From NCBI GenBank assembly GCA_916048095.2, contig OU696588.1:7184501-7248500 (forward strand): 64,000 nt of DNA, read 5' to 3'. Below are positions 11,933 through 23,935 of this stretch, piece after piece. The notes beneath the pieces were generated by a model. It was given only the letters and a program-made list of their open reading frames with translations, was not told the origin of the DNA and ran no database searches. Position numbers and translations under genes: made by a program. The DNA is from Sacculina carcini. Its lineage: Eukaryota > Arthropoda > Thecostraca > Sacculinidae. Position 1 is the stretch's first letter. Each line of letters starts with the position of its first letter.

Positions 11933-12265
11933 TGTTATATATGTATGCATGTATGTGTGCTTACTTGTATCTGTGCGTGCGAGTGTTCGTGCGAGTGTGC
12001 GTGCTTGCTACGTAGGCATGCATGTATGTATGTATGTGTGTGTGTGTGTGTGAGCGATTGGCGATGTCTGTATGCGTGCGCGCTGTTGTGTTCATGGCGA
12101 GTTGTGTTTCAGTGTGAAATTGGTGGTGCGTCTGAGAGTTGTGTGGAGTAAGCGGTTGGTGCTGGTGAGTTGTGTGTTGGCGCGTGGTTCGTGTGTAGTG
12201 ATAATTTTGAACAGTGTTGTAGTGTCTTGTCATACTTGCTCCATCAGTCTCATCAATATATCACA
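11933..12265 (+). repeat. 3' LTR of family A
   Basis: Same ends as the 5' LTR. It is preceded by a purine-rich CTAGGGGCGG (11924-11932), a plausible polypurine tract, and followed by the TSD TCTAC at 12266-12270. Confidence 0.93.
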
Positions 12266-12270
12266 TCTAC

Positions 12271-14795
12271 TCTGTCTTCTAGTCTCCTAATTCTGATCTG
12301 ATTCTTCTTTCCACTATCACCTAGTTCTTGTTTTCCTAGTTTCTGAGCTCAACCAGTCGCCGTTCTATCCTATCTCCTGGTGGAAATGTCAGTGTTTTTA
12401 TACTTCTTACTAGCGCCGCCTACTACATTCTCCAGTTCCAAGCTGTGCACGGCCTCATTAATAGCGGACAGTTAGGTCACTACAATGCACTGCAACACGC
12501 ACATAGCCTTACACACTGGTGTGAGTGATATATGCGTGTGCGCGTGCTGCTCTGGTTTCTCTTTGTGGTTGCAGTAATTTGTGTGTGTCTACTTGTGTGC
12601 AACCAATGCTGTGTTCTGTATTCTAACATACTGTTGTTGGGAGTTAGATCGCAACATGCTGTGTGCGCCCCTGCACAGACTGAGCGTTGACCTGTGAAGG
12701 TCATGCGTATGTTGACTGTGTGGTAATGTATGCGCATGTGCTGACCTGTCAGTGTGGTGTATAGACTGCGTGGATGTGAAATATGTGTGAGTGATTGTTC
12801 CAGTTCGTTAAGTTAGTCTGTGTCTGGTCTTGTGAGTGAATACAACGTGTATTTGTGATCGTCTTCCGTGCGTCGTTCCTTCGTAACATCCAAACAACTG
12901 TGATGTATTCTAACCTACTCTGGTGATGTATGTGTTTATGTGTGTGTGTGTGTGAGCGTGCGACCACTACTATGCTTCTCGTTGTCTAACCTACTGTGTT
13001 GACAGTGATGTGTATGTGTTTACGCTCTACTTTCTATCCTAACTTCTGTCCTATCCTATGCCACATTTATAGCACAACATACAATATACAATGCACAACA
13101 CAATCAAGGATTACTAAATAAATATGTAAGAATATAAGTTATATATAACACCTCATCAAATATATCATCAAACATTGTTACATCACAACTGCGAGGTCAT
13201 TCGAGCGAATGCGAGCCACTAGGGCTCATACACGGCCATGCTAGACAAATTTTCTTGACCAATTGTAGGCACAGCGATACTTTTGTTCTGCCGAGTAGAG
13301 ACCCGAGTAGATGGACGTTCGTCCCGATGAATGGTTGTATACGTCCGATGTGTCTTCATGTCGTACGACAAACTCAATCGTGTCAGTACACAGGCTATTT
13401 CAGTGCTCGGCTGCTATGCTGTATAATATGTCCTGGCCGTCGTAACATGGTGTGTGTCAACTCTAGCACTCGACATTCAGCCGTCATTTCTCGACAGTCA
13501 GATGTATAATACAATATGTAATAATTTTTTTAATGAACTGCACTATGAATTATGCTCTAATGATAAACACTATGAACTATGAATAGCAACATTACTACAC
13601 CACTAAACTTACATTTATACATCATCCATAACAAAATAGTTTGATTATATATCGCGAGAACTGGCTACAAAACAACTAACAGAGCGTATAAATATGAAGT
13701 GAATAGATATAAAAGCCGACACATATGTAGTATACATATATGTGAACGGTTACATAAATGTGTTTGTATTATTAATGTGTTGTGTCATTGCTGTCTTTAA
13801 TATCGTTGTGGAGTGGTATTCCAAGTGGGTAAACGTTTTCTGGGTTCTGGCCGATATTTCTGTCTCCGCGGATGTCGTTTTGGTCATCGTCGTGGGCCAA
13901 TGCTGCCGGCAGTCCATGATTGACGTTATATAGCACCATGCGTCCATCCTGTAGCGGCACTCTCCCCCAGCGGTAATGAAGAGGCTCGTCGCGTCGGTCG
14001 TTTATATGTTTGAGAATCTTCTGATGGCGATAATGGGAGCCTTTAGTTTGACGAGGGCCTGTACATCCTTGGTTTCCCCACGTGCGAAGCATTGTGTATT
14101 GAGTAGATATTTGATGTAATTCCAGTTGATAGCGCAGTAATATTCCTATTGGGAGGTTATAGAATGGCTCCCAGGTGGAATATCCTATCGGGGCGTTTTC
14201 TCATTCTACCAGTAGTTCTAATACACATTGTGAATGACGTCGTCCTAACAGTTGGGCGATGCGACATACATTGACATAACACAATAATGATAACACAATT
14301 ATAACTTTTTTTCTTTTTCAACGCACATAGTCGGTCAGATATGCCGGTGGTCGTATAATACGGGACGAGCGTCGAACTGGATCCGACACTTTCGTGAAAT
14401 GCTCAGGGTCATCTTCCTGCTGTGCTGAGTTGGGCTAGCTTTTGACGTCAGGTGTATGTTCCACCGTACTCTCGTTTGTCAGCAGCAGTTATCGTCTGTT
14501 TCGCCGGTGTATCACACCTCCCACTTATACCTCATAAGACCTGTTACCCAGGTTTCTAGTGCACACCCTAACTCCAGACATTCGATCCGGGCAATTTCAT
14601 GCGAATGGACGAACCAACTTTTATCGGCACCAGGTTATGTCGACCTCTCCTGCTGTCATAATGTTGCTTTTGACGTCGTGTCTGTGACGCTAATTGCTCA
14701 CGAACTCACATTGGTGTGCAAGGAATCAGTTCTGTACGATTACTTGGCAATAAAGTCCTACATCGACGTCGAAACAGAATGTGGCTCGGTGAATA
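12271..14795. other. No gene recognised; TG-rich and AT-rich sequence
   Basis: Contains scattered TGTG tracts and AT-rich sequence, and no domain on either strand. A minus-strand frame at 13772-14092 lies downstream of the Mag-like integrase and could be the decayed end of that element, including a purine run GGGGGAGAGTG near 13961-13972 (minus). The 3' LTR of that element was not found. Confidence 0.45.
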
Positions 14796-14799
14796 ACGA

Positions 14800-15503
14800 G
14801 TGTACTCGCTGGGCGTATTTCGCCATGTCAGTAAAGCCCAAAACGGATTTTCGTTTGCGGCCAGAGCTTTTGTAAGCATCTGTTTAACAGTCTACATAGA
14901 ATTTTCGGCCTTACCATTCGACTGTGGATATCGAAGACGGGATATTATGTGAATCACATATGTGAAGAGCATAAACTTTTTATGCTCACGACGTGAATTG
15001 TGGACCATTGTCAGTTACCAGGATTTCCGGAAGACCGTGACGAGCGAACTGTTCCGTCAAACAAGACACCACTGATGCTGTATTCAATTGATTTAGCCGA
15101 TCAACCTCAACATAGTTACTGAAGTAATCCAATAACAAGAAATAGTGCTTGCCATTGAATTCAAACAAATCTGCAGCCAATTTTTGCCATGGACGTTGTG
15201 GACATCATGCGAAATCATGGGCTAGGCTGGTTGGTTTGGCCTATAGGACAAACACATTCGACAATCCAGAATCATTTGTCTAATTTCGGCTGTCATCCCA
15301 GGCCAGAATGCGTTTTCCCTTGCGTATCGCATAATCGATGCTATACCAATATGATTATTATAAAGTCTGCAAAGTACGCCTAAGCGTAAGGATTTAGGCA
15401 CCACCAATTTGCCGGATTTGAACACCAATCCGTTCTGTGTGGTCAATGAAATTGCCAATATTGAGAAACTCCTTGCTCCAGAATCGACCGCCGATCGGGC
15501 CAT
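14800..15503 (-). pseudogene. Integrase of the Mag-like element
   Basis: At 15503-15222 the zinc region reads HIGIASIMRYAREN ... CRMCLSY. At 15180-14986 the catalytic core reads KHYFLLLDYFSNYVEV and ILVTDNGPQF. Further on (about 14950-14800) a PQSNGKAEN segment with the third acidic residue can be read in another frame. Frames shift between these blocks. Confidence 0.75.
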
Positions 15504-15598
15504 CCAGTTTTCGCGTATTTGATGACTTGCTGGAGGACAGTGTCATTATTTGTGGCACGTTGATATTATATTAGACGTTCTGGTGACACTGCCAATTC

Positions 15599-16560
15599 TT
15601 ATGTCAAGTTCACCTCCTCGAACTCAACACTGCTAACGCTTTGTATGGCTGGACCACCAGTGATACGACTGAGTGCATCCGCGACCGGAACCGTAGGGCC
15701 AGGACAGTAATGCAATGTGAAATTGTAGCGCTGTAAATCGAGTAGCATTCTTTGAAGGCATAGTGTGGTATCACAAAGTGATTTCTTTTGTATGGACACT
15801 AGCGGTTTGTGATCTGTTTGCACGACCACCGAACGTCCGTACACAAACTAGTCCAGCCTTGTTAGAGTGAATGACACTGCCAAGGGCTACTTTTCGATCT
15901 GAGAATACGACCGCTCGGCCGGTGTTAGAGATCGACTGCAATAAATAACTGACCGACCTTTCTGCATCAAAACTCCACCGAGGCCTGTACTTGATGTGTC
16001 GCACTGTACGGTAGCTGATAGTTCTGGTTTGTAGTAGGCAAGAGCCGGTGCTGTCACTACTAATTGTTTGAGTTTGTCAAACGACCGTCGGCACTCCTCA
16101 CTCCAATACCAATCATACTTTTGTTGAATTGTACTTTAATTGTTTAGTGAGTTATCTAAGCGGAGCAGCACTTGTTGATGAATCTGGGATATATCTAGAT
16201 AGATAAGAAACCATTCCCAAAAATCGTTTGAGCCCAGACAGATTGGTAGGGCTCGGATAGGTAGTGGTTGACGTTATTTTACTTGGACTGGGTCGCATTC
16301 CACCCTCATTGAAAATGTGACCCATCCATTCTACCTCCGACAAACAATATCGATTTTTTTTGGTTGAGCTTCAAATTTCGACAGCGATCCCTTTCCAGAA
16401 AGGCAACTAGGTTATTGTCATGGTCAACTCGTGCCTGTTCATATGTATCTCCTTTACCGCAAAAGAAAAAGTCATCAGCGATTATTTTCACACCATCTAA
16501 GTCACTGATCATATCATGCATGAGGTGCTGCCATATTTCTGGTGCACACGATATGCCAGA
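15599..16560 (-). pseudogene. RT (C-terminal half) and RNase H of the Mag-like element
   Basis: The minus strand at 16560-16306 reads the end of the RT palm (DLDGVKIIADDFFF; an ADD replaces the usual DD context). At 16343-16152 it gives the thumb region (MGHIFNEGG ... LKRFLGMVSYLSRYIP). At 15844-15599 it gives RNase H (VQTDHKPLV and the VADALSR end). Frames differ between the pieces and stops separate them, so nothing functional can be made. The N-terminal half of RT is missing. Confidence 0.75.
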
Positions 16561-16739
16561 AATATGGCGGTGTCATTTCTTTAATCATTGTCATTTTTTA
16601 GTAATTGGCCGAGTGTTGTTGATTCCCCAACAACGTGAACTGGTTCAGTATTGGACATTGATAATTGATCACGTCTGTATGCCTCCTCTGATAGAGCTAC
16701 TGTGATGGCCGATGCCAGTGTCAGTGTGGGCACCTTCAA

Positions 16740-17128
16740 CAGAGCTTACTGTGTTGACTTATCCGAAATTCCTATACAAATTCTGTCTCGTATCATCTCT
16801 TTGCTGTCTTTCACCTGGTTGTTGTGAACGTTGGTAAAACGTGGAACGCTCCATGACAACATTCGTATGTGGAGCACAATATGCGTCAAATTCACTGATG
16901 AGATCGTCCAAGTTTTCATCGTCCTCATCCCATTAAAAGTGAGTTGCGATCTCCTGAGCCGGTCTACCGGCACAATTAAGAAATGTCCCCACCTGAACTG
17001 ACATTGGTGTGTCGGCCAACTCACGAGCTGCAGCATAATACTGCCATTCTCGACGCCAGACGCGCCAAGTGCTGGCCAACGACGGATAACTCAAGTCCAA
17101 CTCTGGTGGCTGTCTGCACGATGCCATG
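16740..17128 (-). pseudogene. Gag fragment of the Mag-like element
   Basis: Starts at the ATG at 17128. It reads LASTWRVWRREWQYYAAARE and later GTFLNCAGRPAQE, the typical W-x(3)-F/Y and 'FLxxxGxxAxE' layout of short Gag proteins in Mag-like elements. An in-frame stop occurs at 16933, and the sequence continues with YCAPHTN, as expected for the family. The knuckle and protease part is absent. Confidence 0.65.
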
Positions 17129-17324
17129 TTACGCAAAAAAATAAAACCAATGTACAAATAGAAACACAACCAACGAGGAACGCAGGTCCAACATTTCTGG
17201 CACCATGTAACGTCCACACATGTATTCCTCACTCAACACACTGATTATTGATCGCTTGTACACATGATAGTGCACCGATAGGTGGCGCACTGATAAAACA
17301 TACATATGTCACAAAGAGAGAGGA

Positions 17325-17720
17325 AAATTCGGAGAGAAAGGAAGAAGTAGTACGAGGATGGTTATGGCGATATATGATAAGAACACAGAATTTATGAGGC
17401 GGATCATTAGACGGCAGACAGAGGGTGAGGAACTCGAAAGAGGAAGGAGTATAAATGTGATCAGGTAATAGTGAGATGGGAAGAGATTTCGAATGCATGC
17501 AGCCCACTCCACCTCCAGAGGAGTTTGAGTTAGACCGGGCTTTGTGAATGTAACAAAAGTTGGAAGGGATACTAACAAGAAAGGAAGTTAAGTCAGTATC
17601 AAGCAGCCATGTTTCAACCAAACAAACAATTGAGAGATAATGAGAACAAACAAGGTGGGAGAGGAGAGTGAATTTGTGCCGACAGGATCTAATGTTCAGG
17701 AAACCGACTAGTAAAGACAC
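17325..17720 (-). pseudogene. ORF2 N-terminus: APE-type endonuclease of CR1-like LINE, truncated
   Basis: About 130 residues from the ATG at 17720. GFLNIRS near the start is the first conserved endonuclease motif. CLVETWLL carries the catalytic Glu region. A Gly-rich GGGVGC and the IIYRHNHP motif follow in the order known for CR1/L2 elements. The sequence then runs into unrelated DNA, so the second half of the endonuclease and RT are missing. Confidence 0.7.
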
Positions 17721-17831
17721 ATGGATGAGTGAATGTTGGAGAACAGGTGAAGGTTTAAAAGAAATATGATTCGACGGCGGCGAGTGATTACGAGAGGAAT
17801 CTTAAGTGGATGAGGAAGAGGGACTAGGTAG

Positions 17832-18907
17832 TCAGGTGAGATCAGGGCAGGATGGAAGAGAAGACAGATGCAAGTGGGCATCAGATGATGCAGTGCAGAG
17901 ACGGATGGAGTGGCGGACTGAGATGAAAGAGGGACACGAAGGGTGAAATGATGAATGAGTTTGAGGGCAAAAAGAAGACTCACAGTTGCAGTATTTGTCA
18001 CGAGCTGTATGATCGCAAGCATAGGAGCGATGGAGTCCTGCACAGTAACCACGCAATTCGTTGCGCGTACACCTCGCCTCGCTGTGGCCGAGACCCGTGC
18101 ATCGAGCACAACGGGTTACCCAAACCCGGTCATAGACCAGGCAAGACCTCAAGTCCACAAAGTGTCTATCACCAGCCGATCTTATCGCAGCTCGGGCGAA
18201 AGGTATCAGCGTCAGTACAGCATGGCGAATACCGCTTCGAGTCCGCGTGAAGAATAACAACTTGATGTCGCCATCGGAGAAGGTGACTAAGACTCGATTT
18301 TTTCGGCATACATGAGAGACAAAAGAGACGGGCTCGAGATCAAGCGAAACGTTAGTCAGTGTGATTTTAGGACGAAGTGGGTCGATTTTGGGCGGTGCCC
18401 TTCAACCTGGGGGATAGGCGCACGGACACAGTTCAGTGCACGGTCGGCGGCGTGGAACGAACAGCAGCGGACAATTAGTCCCCCGTTGGCTGTCTAGCGA
18501 GACAAATCAACAGGGACATCACGCAGGAGAGATGCCACCTTCCTGGGGCACACTGGTGATCTGTCCCGAGATTTCAAGACAACCGCATGCGTGGGTTTAC
18601 TTGCTTTGACGGCATCAGCGACAGGGGCCGGCAGCACTTGCCGTGGTTCAATAGAGCGCAGTGACGACTCTATCGCACCCAGACACTCACGCATGCACGA
18701 GACATATCGGTGCATGTGCAGTGCAAGCTTTGACTTCGCCATGCAGGGCCAACATACCCAATTAATATACTTGATTAGGTCGGCATTGACTCCCGAGAGC
18801 GACGCGCATTTTATTTGGGCCCAACTGTCACATAGGGAGCACCCGATCCGTTTGGCAGAGTCTCCCGACGAAGTGTTACAAATATAACAAATTTCGTTGG
18901 AAGCCAT
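17832..18907 (-). pseudogene. LINE ORF1 with PHD-like cysteines and zinc knuckle, frameshifted
   Basis: The ATG at 18907 begins MASNEICYIC. A cysteine cluster (CYIC, CSLC, CWPC) resembles the PHD-like finger of the ORF1 at 4739-5743, but the usual His is replaced (QIKC). The first frame stops at 18494. The C-terminal part resumes in another frame at 18260-17832, with VWVTRCARCTGLGHSEARC, a knuckle close to YWVTRCTHCLGYNHKASQC in the other copy. An RNA-binding chaperone role is known for ORF1 proteins. Confidence 0.65.
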
Positions 18908-18949
18908 ACAACTCAAATGAAAGAAAATAATATTAACAGAAACACACAA

Positions 18950-19579
18950 ATATACCCACCCAGCGACTATTAGGAAACAACAGCAAGTAAGGTAGAAGAT
19001 TCAAAGAGATCGACACATCCAAACAGTACAAGAGTCGACAGGCGAGTATATTTATATGGGAAACATGAGCGTAGATCCTGGGGGTATGAATATCCAATTG
19101 TACCCCCAAAGAATTCTGCTGAGTTCAGTTGATTGGTATCTTTTCATCAAAACCAGCATAGCAAAAAATAACATTACACGACAAATGTAAAAAGTATAAA
19201 TATGTGAAAAAATTTACTTTACACAATATACTTTTCATTGAGGCTTGTGTGTTGTAATTGAATAGGCCGAATATAGTTGAGGGTCTCGTGCAATTGACCA
19301 ACTGAGTCAATTGGTTAATGGCTGTCACAACCCCCGAGCTTCGACACAAATCTATTCCCCTGATGTGAAACCATACTTCTTAACGTCTCTCAAACATCTA
19401 TTCGTTTTCAGTTGACTTCTCTTACCTGAAAAATTTCACACGAAAGTCTTCCCTGTACATTTTTGCATGCCCATTTTATGCCTCAAGATGAGTCCAAGAA
19501 TTTTATGCCTCAAGATGAAGCCTACGTTGTTCTTTAAATGAAAAACTAAGTATTTATACTTTGTGTGTGTGCGTGATAG
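18950..19579. other. No gene recognised; upstream of Ly6-like exon
   Basis: AT-rich. The signal-peptide exon of the Ly6-like gene should lie somewhere upstream on the plus strand, but I cannot identify it. An 18-base repeat (TTTTATGCCTCAAGATGA) occurs twice, at about 19475 and 19501. Confidence 0.4.
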
Positions 19580-20029
19580 CGCGGGCGTTGCAGTGCTATG
19601 TGTGCACGTCGCTGAACCACACGGCCTGCGAGGATCCATTCATCTCGGAGAGGGCTCAGGCGGCTGGTTTTGCCCAGACTTGCGATGAACCGTCGGAGCA
19701 AGGTCGCAGGAGTTTGTGTCGCAAAACACGCCAGGATGGTGAGTCGACCAGTAAGCGTCACCTGTGCTGTCCATGTTGTCATGTTTCAGTGTGTCATGTT
19801 GTGTCATGTCATGTCATGTTGTGTCGCAGTGAACGGCGAGGTGCGCGTGATTCGCTCGTGCGGCTCGGTGAATGACTCGAGCGCGTGCTACTCGACACGT
19901 AACGCCGAGGTGGTGTTGCAGTCGTGTCAGTGTTACGATGACTTGTGTAATTCTGGCGAGCGTGCGTCCACTGGCGCAGTGCTGGTGGCCGGTCTCGTGC
20001 TGACTGGCGCACTGCTGCTCAGCGTGTAA
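19580..20029 (+). CDS. Ly6/Quiver-like GPI-anchored protein, last two exons
   Basis: Exon 19580-19738 is followed by a 91-base intron (donor GTGAGT at 19739, acceptor CGCAG ending at 19829) and exon 19830-20029 with a TAA stop. The upstream acceptor ends at 19579 (GATAG). Joined across the intron, the frame is continuous and gives a three-finger Ly6/uPAR domain. It starts LQCYVCTS, has a mid-domain Cys pair, then RSCGS, CYS, CQCYDDLCN. The closing CxC-x2-DLCN is the Ly6 signature. A hydrophobic tail of about 20 residues after a small-residue region suggests a GPI anchor. Arthropod and other protostome relatives (Quiver/Sleepless, Boudin, Crooked) act in ion-channel regulation or septate junctions; which this resembles most is not decided. 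The signal-peptide exon is not found. Confidence 0.8.
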
Positions 20030-20422
20030 TAATAGCTGGTGGTGATCGGCGTCGTAGTCACTGGTAGAACAGCACTGCGTTAGCACGCTGCACTGCGTTA
20101 GTTTATTTCTCACAAAAATAATACTCTAACATAATGATTATCTGATTGTGTAAAGTAACGAGCAGTTGGTTGTGTTGGTTTGTTTTGTCGGTGTTTTGTG
20201 ACTGCCAGCTACTTGCAGTCACTTGGAGGCTCGCTTAGCTCACCGTCACGTGCAATTATATATGGTTACCGGTCTTGTTTGCGTCAGTCATTGTAGCGTA
20301 CTAATGCAGCACTCATCAGACAATTATCTCATTTCTTATGGTTTAGATTTGTATTGGTATTAGTGGCGTCTCAACAGATGTGTATGTGTGTGTGTGTATG
20401 TATGTATGACCTGCTCGGTATG

Positions 20423-20428
20423 AATAAA
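20423..20428 (+). terminator. Possible polyadenylation signal AATAAA
   Basis: The first canonical AATAAA downstream of the Ly6-like stop on the plus strand, about 390 bases away, after a short TATG/TG repeat. Confidence 0.35.
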
Positions 20429-20429
20429 T

Positions 20430-23400
20430 CACAAATACTGTCGCTGTGATATCGTCACTCGGGGGATTATTGTCTCCCGATCTATATTGTCGTGGATGAA
20501 TGCGACGCTGGTAGATCAGTGTGTAGTTGTCGTGCCGTCACACACACACACACACACACACTCACACGCCAGTGTCAGGGTCGATACCTGCGCGTGTTAA
20601 GTGTGTTCCCTGTGATGCCGTCAAGTGCAGCAGGCTTGTATGTGGTGGTGTCGGTCACGTGCGGTCTGCGGTGGTGGCGTGTTGTTGAGGTTGCACAGTG
20701 CAGCGGCACTCGCACGGCGGACACGCTTGTCTGCCCGGTCTGTCAGTGTCAGTGCTGCTGCGCTGCTGCGCGTGCGAGGCGCGTGTTTGCAGGCGTCGTG
20801 TGGGTGCGGCGACTGCACGGCGCGACTGTATCGGGTCGAACGTGCAGTTACTGCCGTCACTGGGCGACAGAGGCGTGTTAACAAACTGGTGGAATGTACC
20901 GGGACCCCGGGGCACGCGACCCTCCACCCGTCCTCCTGCGCGCGCCACTGCGGGCGAAGCGCTCCTCTTCACGCTGAACGTGCTTCCAATATCAGAGATG
21001 TCTGGCACTGAACCTCGTTGTATTTTCACCGGCCGCGCTAGCTGCATATTCCTGTGATCTGCATACACACACACATACAAACATGCACCATGTAGCAGCG
21101 AATGACTGCCGTCATGGAGGTCGATAAGTCAATGATGATCACGTAGCTCTGCACGCACGCCTACATGAGCTTGGCTTTAATTACACGCGCACGCGCGGCT
21201 CGTGAGCGAGTGACAGAGATAGTGGCTCATTTTTGCGGCGAAATTCACTTTCATGTCGGCTTGTTAGTGATTGTGTTGACGAGGAAAGCGGTGCTCGACG
21301 GATAACAATGACGTGGAAACTAGGCAGACACTTGGTGAATTAATCAAGGTGGCGGAACGAACCGCTTCACCTGCATCACTGCCACACAATGCCACACAAT
21401 GGTCTCGACAAGCACCCGCTCTCACACACACACTCATTGTACACTGTCTGTCATTGACAAACTATTAGACTCACACTGGATGGAATTACCGCACTTTATC
21501 CTGCTATCTCGCCAATATTGCTCATTCCAGTGCTGTGCTGAATGTCAGTGTTGGCATGCTCCTGTTGTGATGGCTGGCAAGTGGAATAACGCTGAGTTTA
21601 TGATCACGGTGTAGGCAAAGTAAAGTAAATGTCATTTATTGCACTCCTTATACAGGCTTTTCAGTACAAAATAGAACAAACATAAAATAAACCACAGCAC
21701 GCATACACACTAACACTCACGCGTACATACACACACACAGTAAGTGTATATATCATCATGCGCCGTCTCTTATGCTGATAACAAAAACATTCCTCAATTA
21801 TTTAGCAGAATGCTTGCAATTCTACAAGATAATTGCGTTATCTGGTGAGATTTTACTCTGGGGAACGCCATCATCACACTATCCAACTTACAGCAGGGAA
21901 TTTGAAATGACAGTGACGGAATCGGGTAAGCATACAGACATTTAGTGTGTATATTTGAAGTGTTTATATTAGAAGTGTTGTCTTGAGTATGTGCGTATGG
22001 GGGGATGTGTGACTGTTTCATAGTTACCGAAGTGCTAGGACTCGACCACCATCAGTTTAGCTTGGTTTTTCACTTCACTTGTATCCCGGTAGCCAATGCG
22101 TGTTGATTTGGTTCCGCGATTCATTATATGTTATATTTGACCCTATCAATCTATTGTTATCAGTTATTTAATTTGTCGATTGATTCGCTACACCGCGCAC
22201 TCATGTTGGCATAATGACAGCAGATTTGTGCGGTTGTCTTATTCCACACGAGTCATTGTTTGTGTGAGCCACGCTGGTAATTGTGACATTGTCATCACAT
22301 GACATTCGTGTGATGTAAACAGTGCGGTTTCGTTGATGTGGTTATCATGCATCACACAATTCGCGACCCCGATCAGCAAGCGTGTATATACTTGTACTAT
22401 TTTAAGAATGAATTGGTACTATATGTCTAATATATCTATATCTATGAAAAATTCAATAGCATATCTATCGTATCTAAACATAATTAAAATAGAACTCGTA
22501 TATGCTGGTATAGTAGTTAATTGTAGACACAAATGGTCTGAAAACACGTGATGAATCAAAACGTACACACCAAGAAAGGAGGCATCCTAGTGTCTCACCA
22601 ATATAGTGTCGATGAAGTATCGAGACGTTTTTCACTGGTAGATGTGACGGGGAGTGCATGAGCTTGTTATGTGAGGTCACCGATCTCCTGCGGTGCACGT
22701 CATTGCTCGGCGCGTGCGGCCAAATCCACGATACTGCCGGGCGAGCTCGTGTCACGTGCTGGACTGTCAGAGTGGAAGGCAGTTGTTGCAGCGGCGGTGG
22801 TCTGTTATTGACGGCGGCACTAGCAAACAGTACACACGCGCCTGCAACCACCAGCCTGGCCGACATAATGCTGGACATCATCACCACTCACTGCGTCGAT
22901 CACATGTGTGTCGGCTACTTGAGTGTCTTCACTTGTCTACTCCAGCACACACACACATACGCACACATACACACACACACGCACACACACACAGGTGTGT
23001 ATGTGCGTGTGTGTGCGTCCAGCGTGACTTCACGCAGCACCGCTTCTCTATTACCACCGATGTCAACCGGCAACGCTCACTTTCGCCGTGCTCAGCGAGG
23101 CTGTATGTGTGTATTTGCGCGTGATGTGCGTGTTTGACTGATATGCATTATTCAGTGTGGGCAAGAGCTTCATTGTTCTGCCACAGGTCGTATTTCTTCA
23201 CACTATCGCGTGACAACTCCTCACCACAACTTGATGCTGCGCAAGCCGATTAAACGAAAGTTATGCAGATACCTCACCGGAATGAATGACACCTCCTCCA
23301 ACAATACATGTTTCGTTATTCATTAAAGACTACATTCTCTCGTGTACTCGTGCTAAATTCTATTTATGTTTAATCACTGACGAGTTCTTGCCAGACTGGC

Positions 23401-23531
23401 ATTTTGGCAGAAAAATCGGTCAAGTTCGCCAATTCGGAATAGATGGTCTTGTGTTCAACCACCTCAAGATGCTCTTTTCAATGTAGCAAACTCATTAAAA
23501 ATCCAGTCAACCAGCAGTATTTGTCGAACAT
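20430..23531. other. No gene recognised; CA repeats and GC-rich patch
   Basis: Holds (CA)n at 20540-20562, a GC-rich patch at 20690-20960 with overlapping frames on both strands but no domain, and a possible LINE or SINE 3' end at 21600-21700 (minus strand, ending in TTTACTTTAC). CA and GT repeats lie at 22946-23011. A minus-strand frame at 22887-22474 begins with a hydrophobic stretch like a signal peptide but has no other support. Confidence 0.4.
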
Positions 23532-23935
23532 TTGCGTACAGGACCGGCTTTGACTATTGCAGAGTCAGTTATTGCCGCTTCATCTGTTGGGGCTGGTCAT
23601 CTACCAACACAGCAAACAAACATACCTGATGTTGTCACGAGTCTAGCACCAATCTGCACGCGTCTAACGTTCCGTGTCACTGTATATGCCATCACTTCTC
23701 TCTTCTCTGTACTGTCGTCTCCGAGAGGGAGGCCTGAAAATGGTGAGTGTGGGGGTGAATTCAACTTTTTGCACTTTACAGGTGTTAATATTAAACTAGT
23801 GCTCATTTCAGCTGATGATTTGTGGTGTAAATGTGTAAAAGAATGTGTGTCTGGATCCGCCGGTGAGGACTGTATGTTTGTAAAGCGTTCATGCCCCTCG
23901 GTGCCCCCTCTGATCGGTTGTGAGAGTTGTGTGTA
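23532..23935 (+). CDS. Candidate cysteine-rich two-exon product, unrecognised
   Basis: An open frame ends at a stop near 23934-23936. It contains a possible 69-base intron, 23743-23811, with donor GTGAGT and acceptor TTTCAG. The intron is a multiple of three and open, so the frame survives whether it is spliced or not. The last exon would read DDLWCKCVKEC, GEDC, KRSC, IGCESCV: seven cysteines in about 42 residues, a secreted-peptide-like density. The preceding exon has a hydrophobic stretch (VYAITSLFSVLSS). No known family is recognised, the start is uncertain, and chance is a real alternative. Confidence 0.25.

Larger units (their letters stand above)
7918..12265 (+). mobile_element. Gypsy family A, complete structure with broken pol
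   Basis: Two LTRs (343 and 333 bases) enclose gag and pol. The flanks show a perfect 5-bp TSD, TCTAC (7913-7917 and 12266-12270). Aligned by eye, the LTRs differ by two substitutions and a 10-base length change in a TG/TATG microsatellite, so the insertion is young. The protein type is Ty3/gypsy-like and resembles family B (41073-45982 and 52658-57147), with a shared RT style (KKAYLQxHIDPSLW) and integrase. I cannot name the clade. Pol contains three apparent frame changes despite the young LTRs. Confidence 0.92.
14800..17213 (-). mobile_element. Decayed Mag-like Ty3/gypsy element
   Basis: Fragments appear in proper order on the minus strand. A primer site TGGTGCCAGAAATG (about 17187-17200) follows an LTR end GTTACA (about 17201-17213). 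Then come a Gag start (17128-16933 and beyond), the second half of RT, RNase H and integrase. The protease and first part of RT are missing, and many stops and frame changes are present. The LTR boundaries upstream of 17213 and the 3' LTR could not be defined, so the element is old or truncated. Confidence 0.78.
17325..18949 (-). mobile_element. CR1-like LINE, 5' portion only
   Basis: On the minus strand a broken ORF1 (PHD-like and knuckle regions) is followed by the start of ORF2 (endonuclease). The ORF1 architecture matches that at 4739-5743. The endonuclease shows the CR1/L2 style (NIRSCRHKF, then VETWL, then GGGVGC). The copy stops within the endonuclease near 17325, next to the LTR end of the Mag-like gypsy; which inserted first is not clear. 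RT is absent. Confidence 0.72.

Noticed and set aside
14456..14875. 139-codon plus-strand frame
   Set aside because: Antisense to the decayed integrase of the Mag-like gypsy.
20492..21080. Overlapping frames on both strands in a GC-rich patch
   Set aside because: Frames of similar length in all phases, CA-repeat start and no domain; explained by base composition.
22474..22887. Minus-strand frame with a signal-peptide-like start
   Set aside because: No domain, no splice partner, and the plus strand is open too; too weak to list as a gene.
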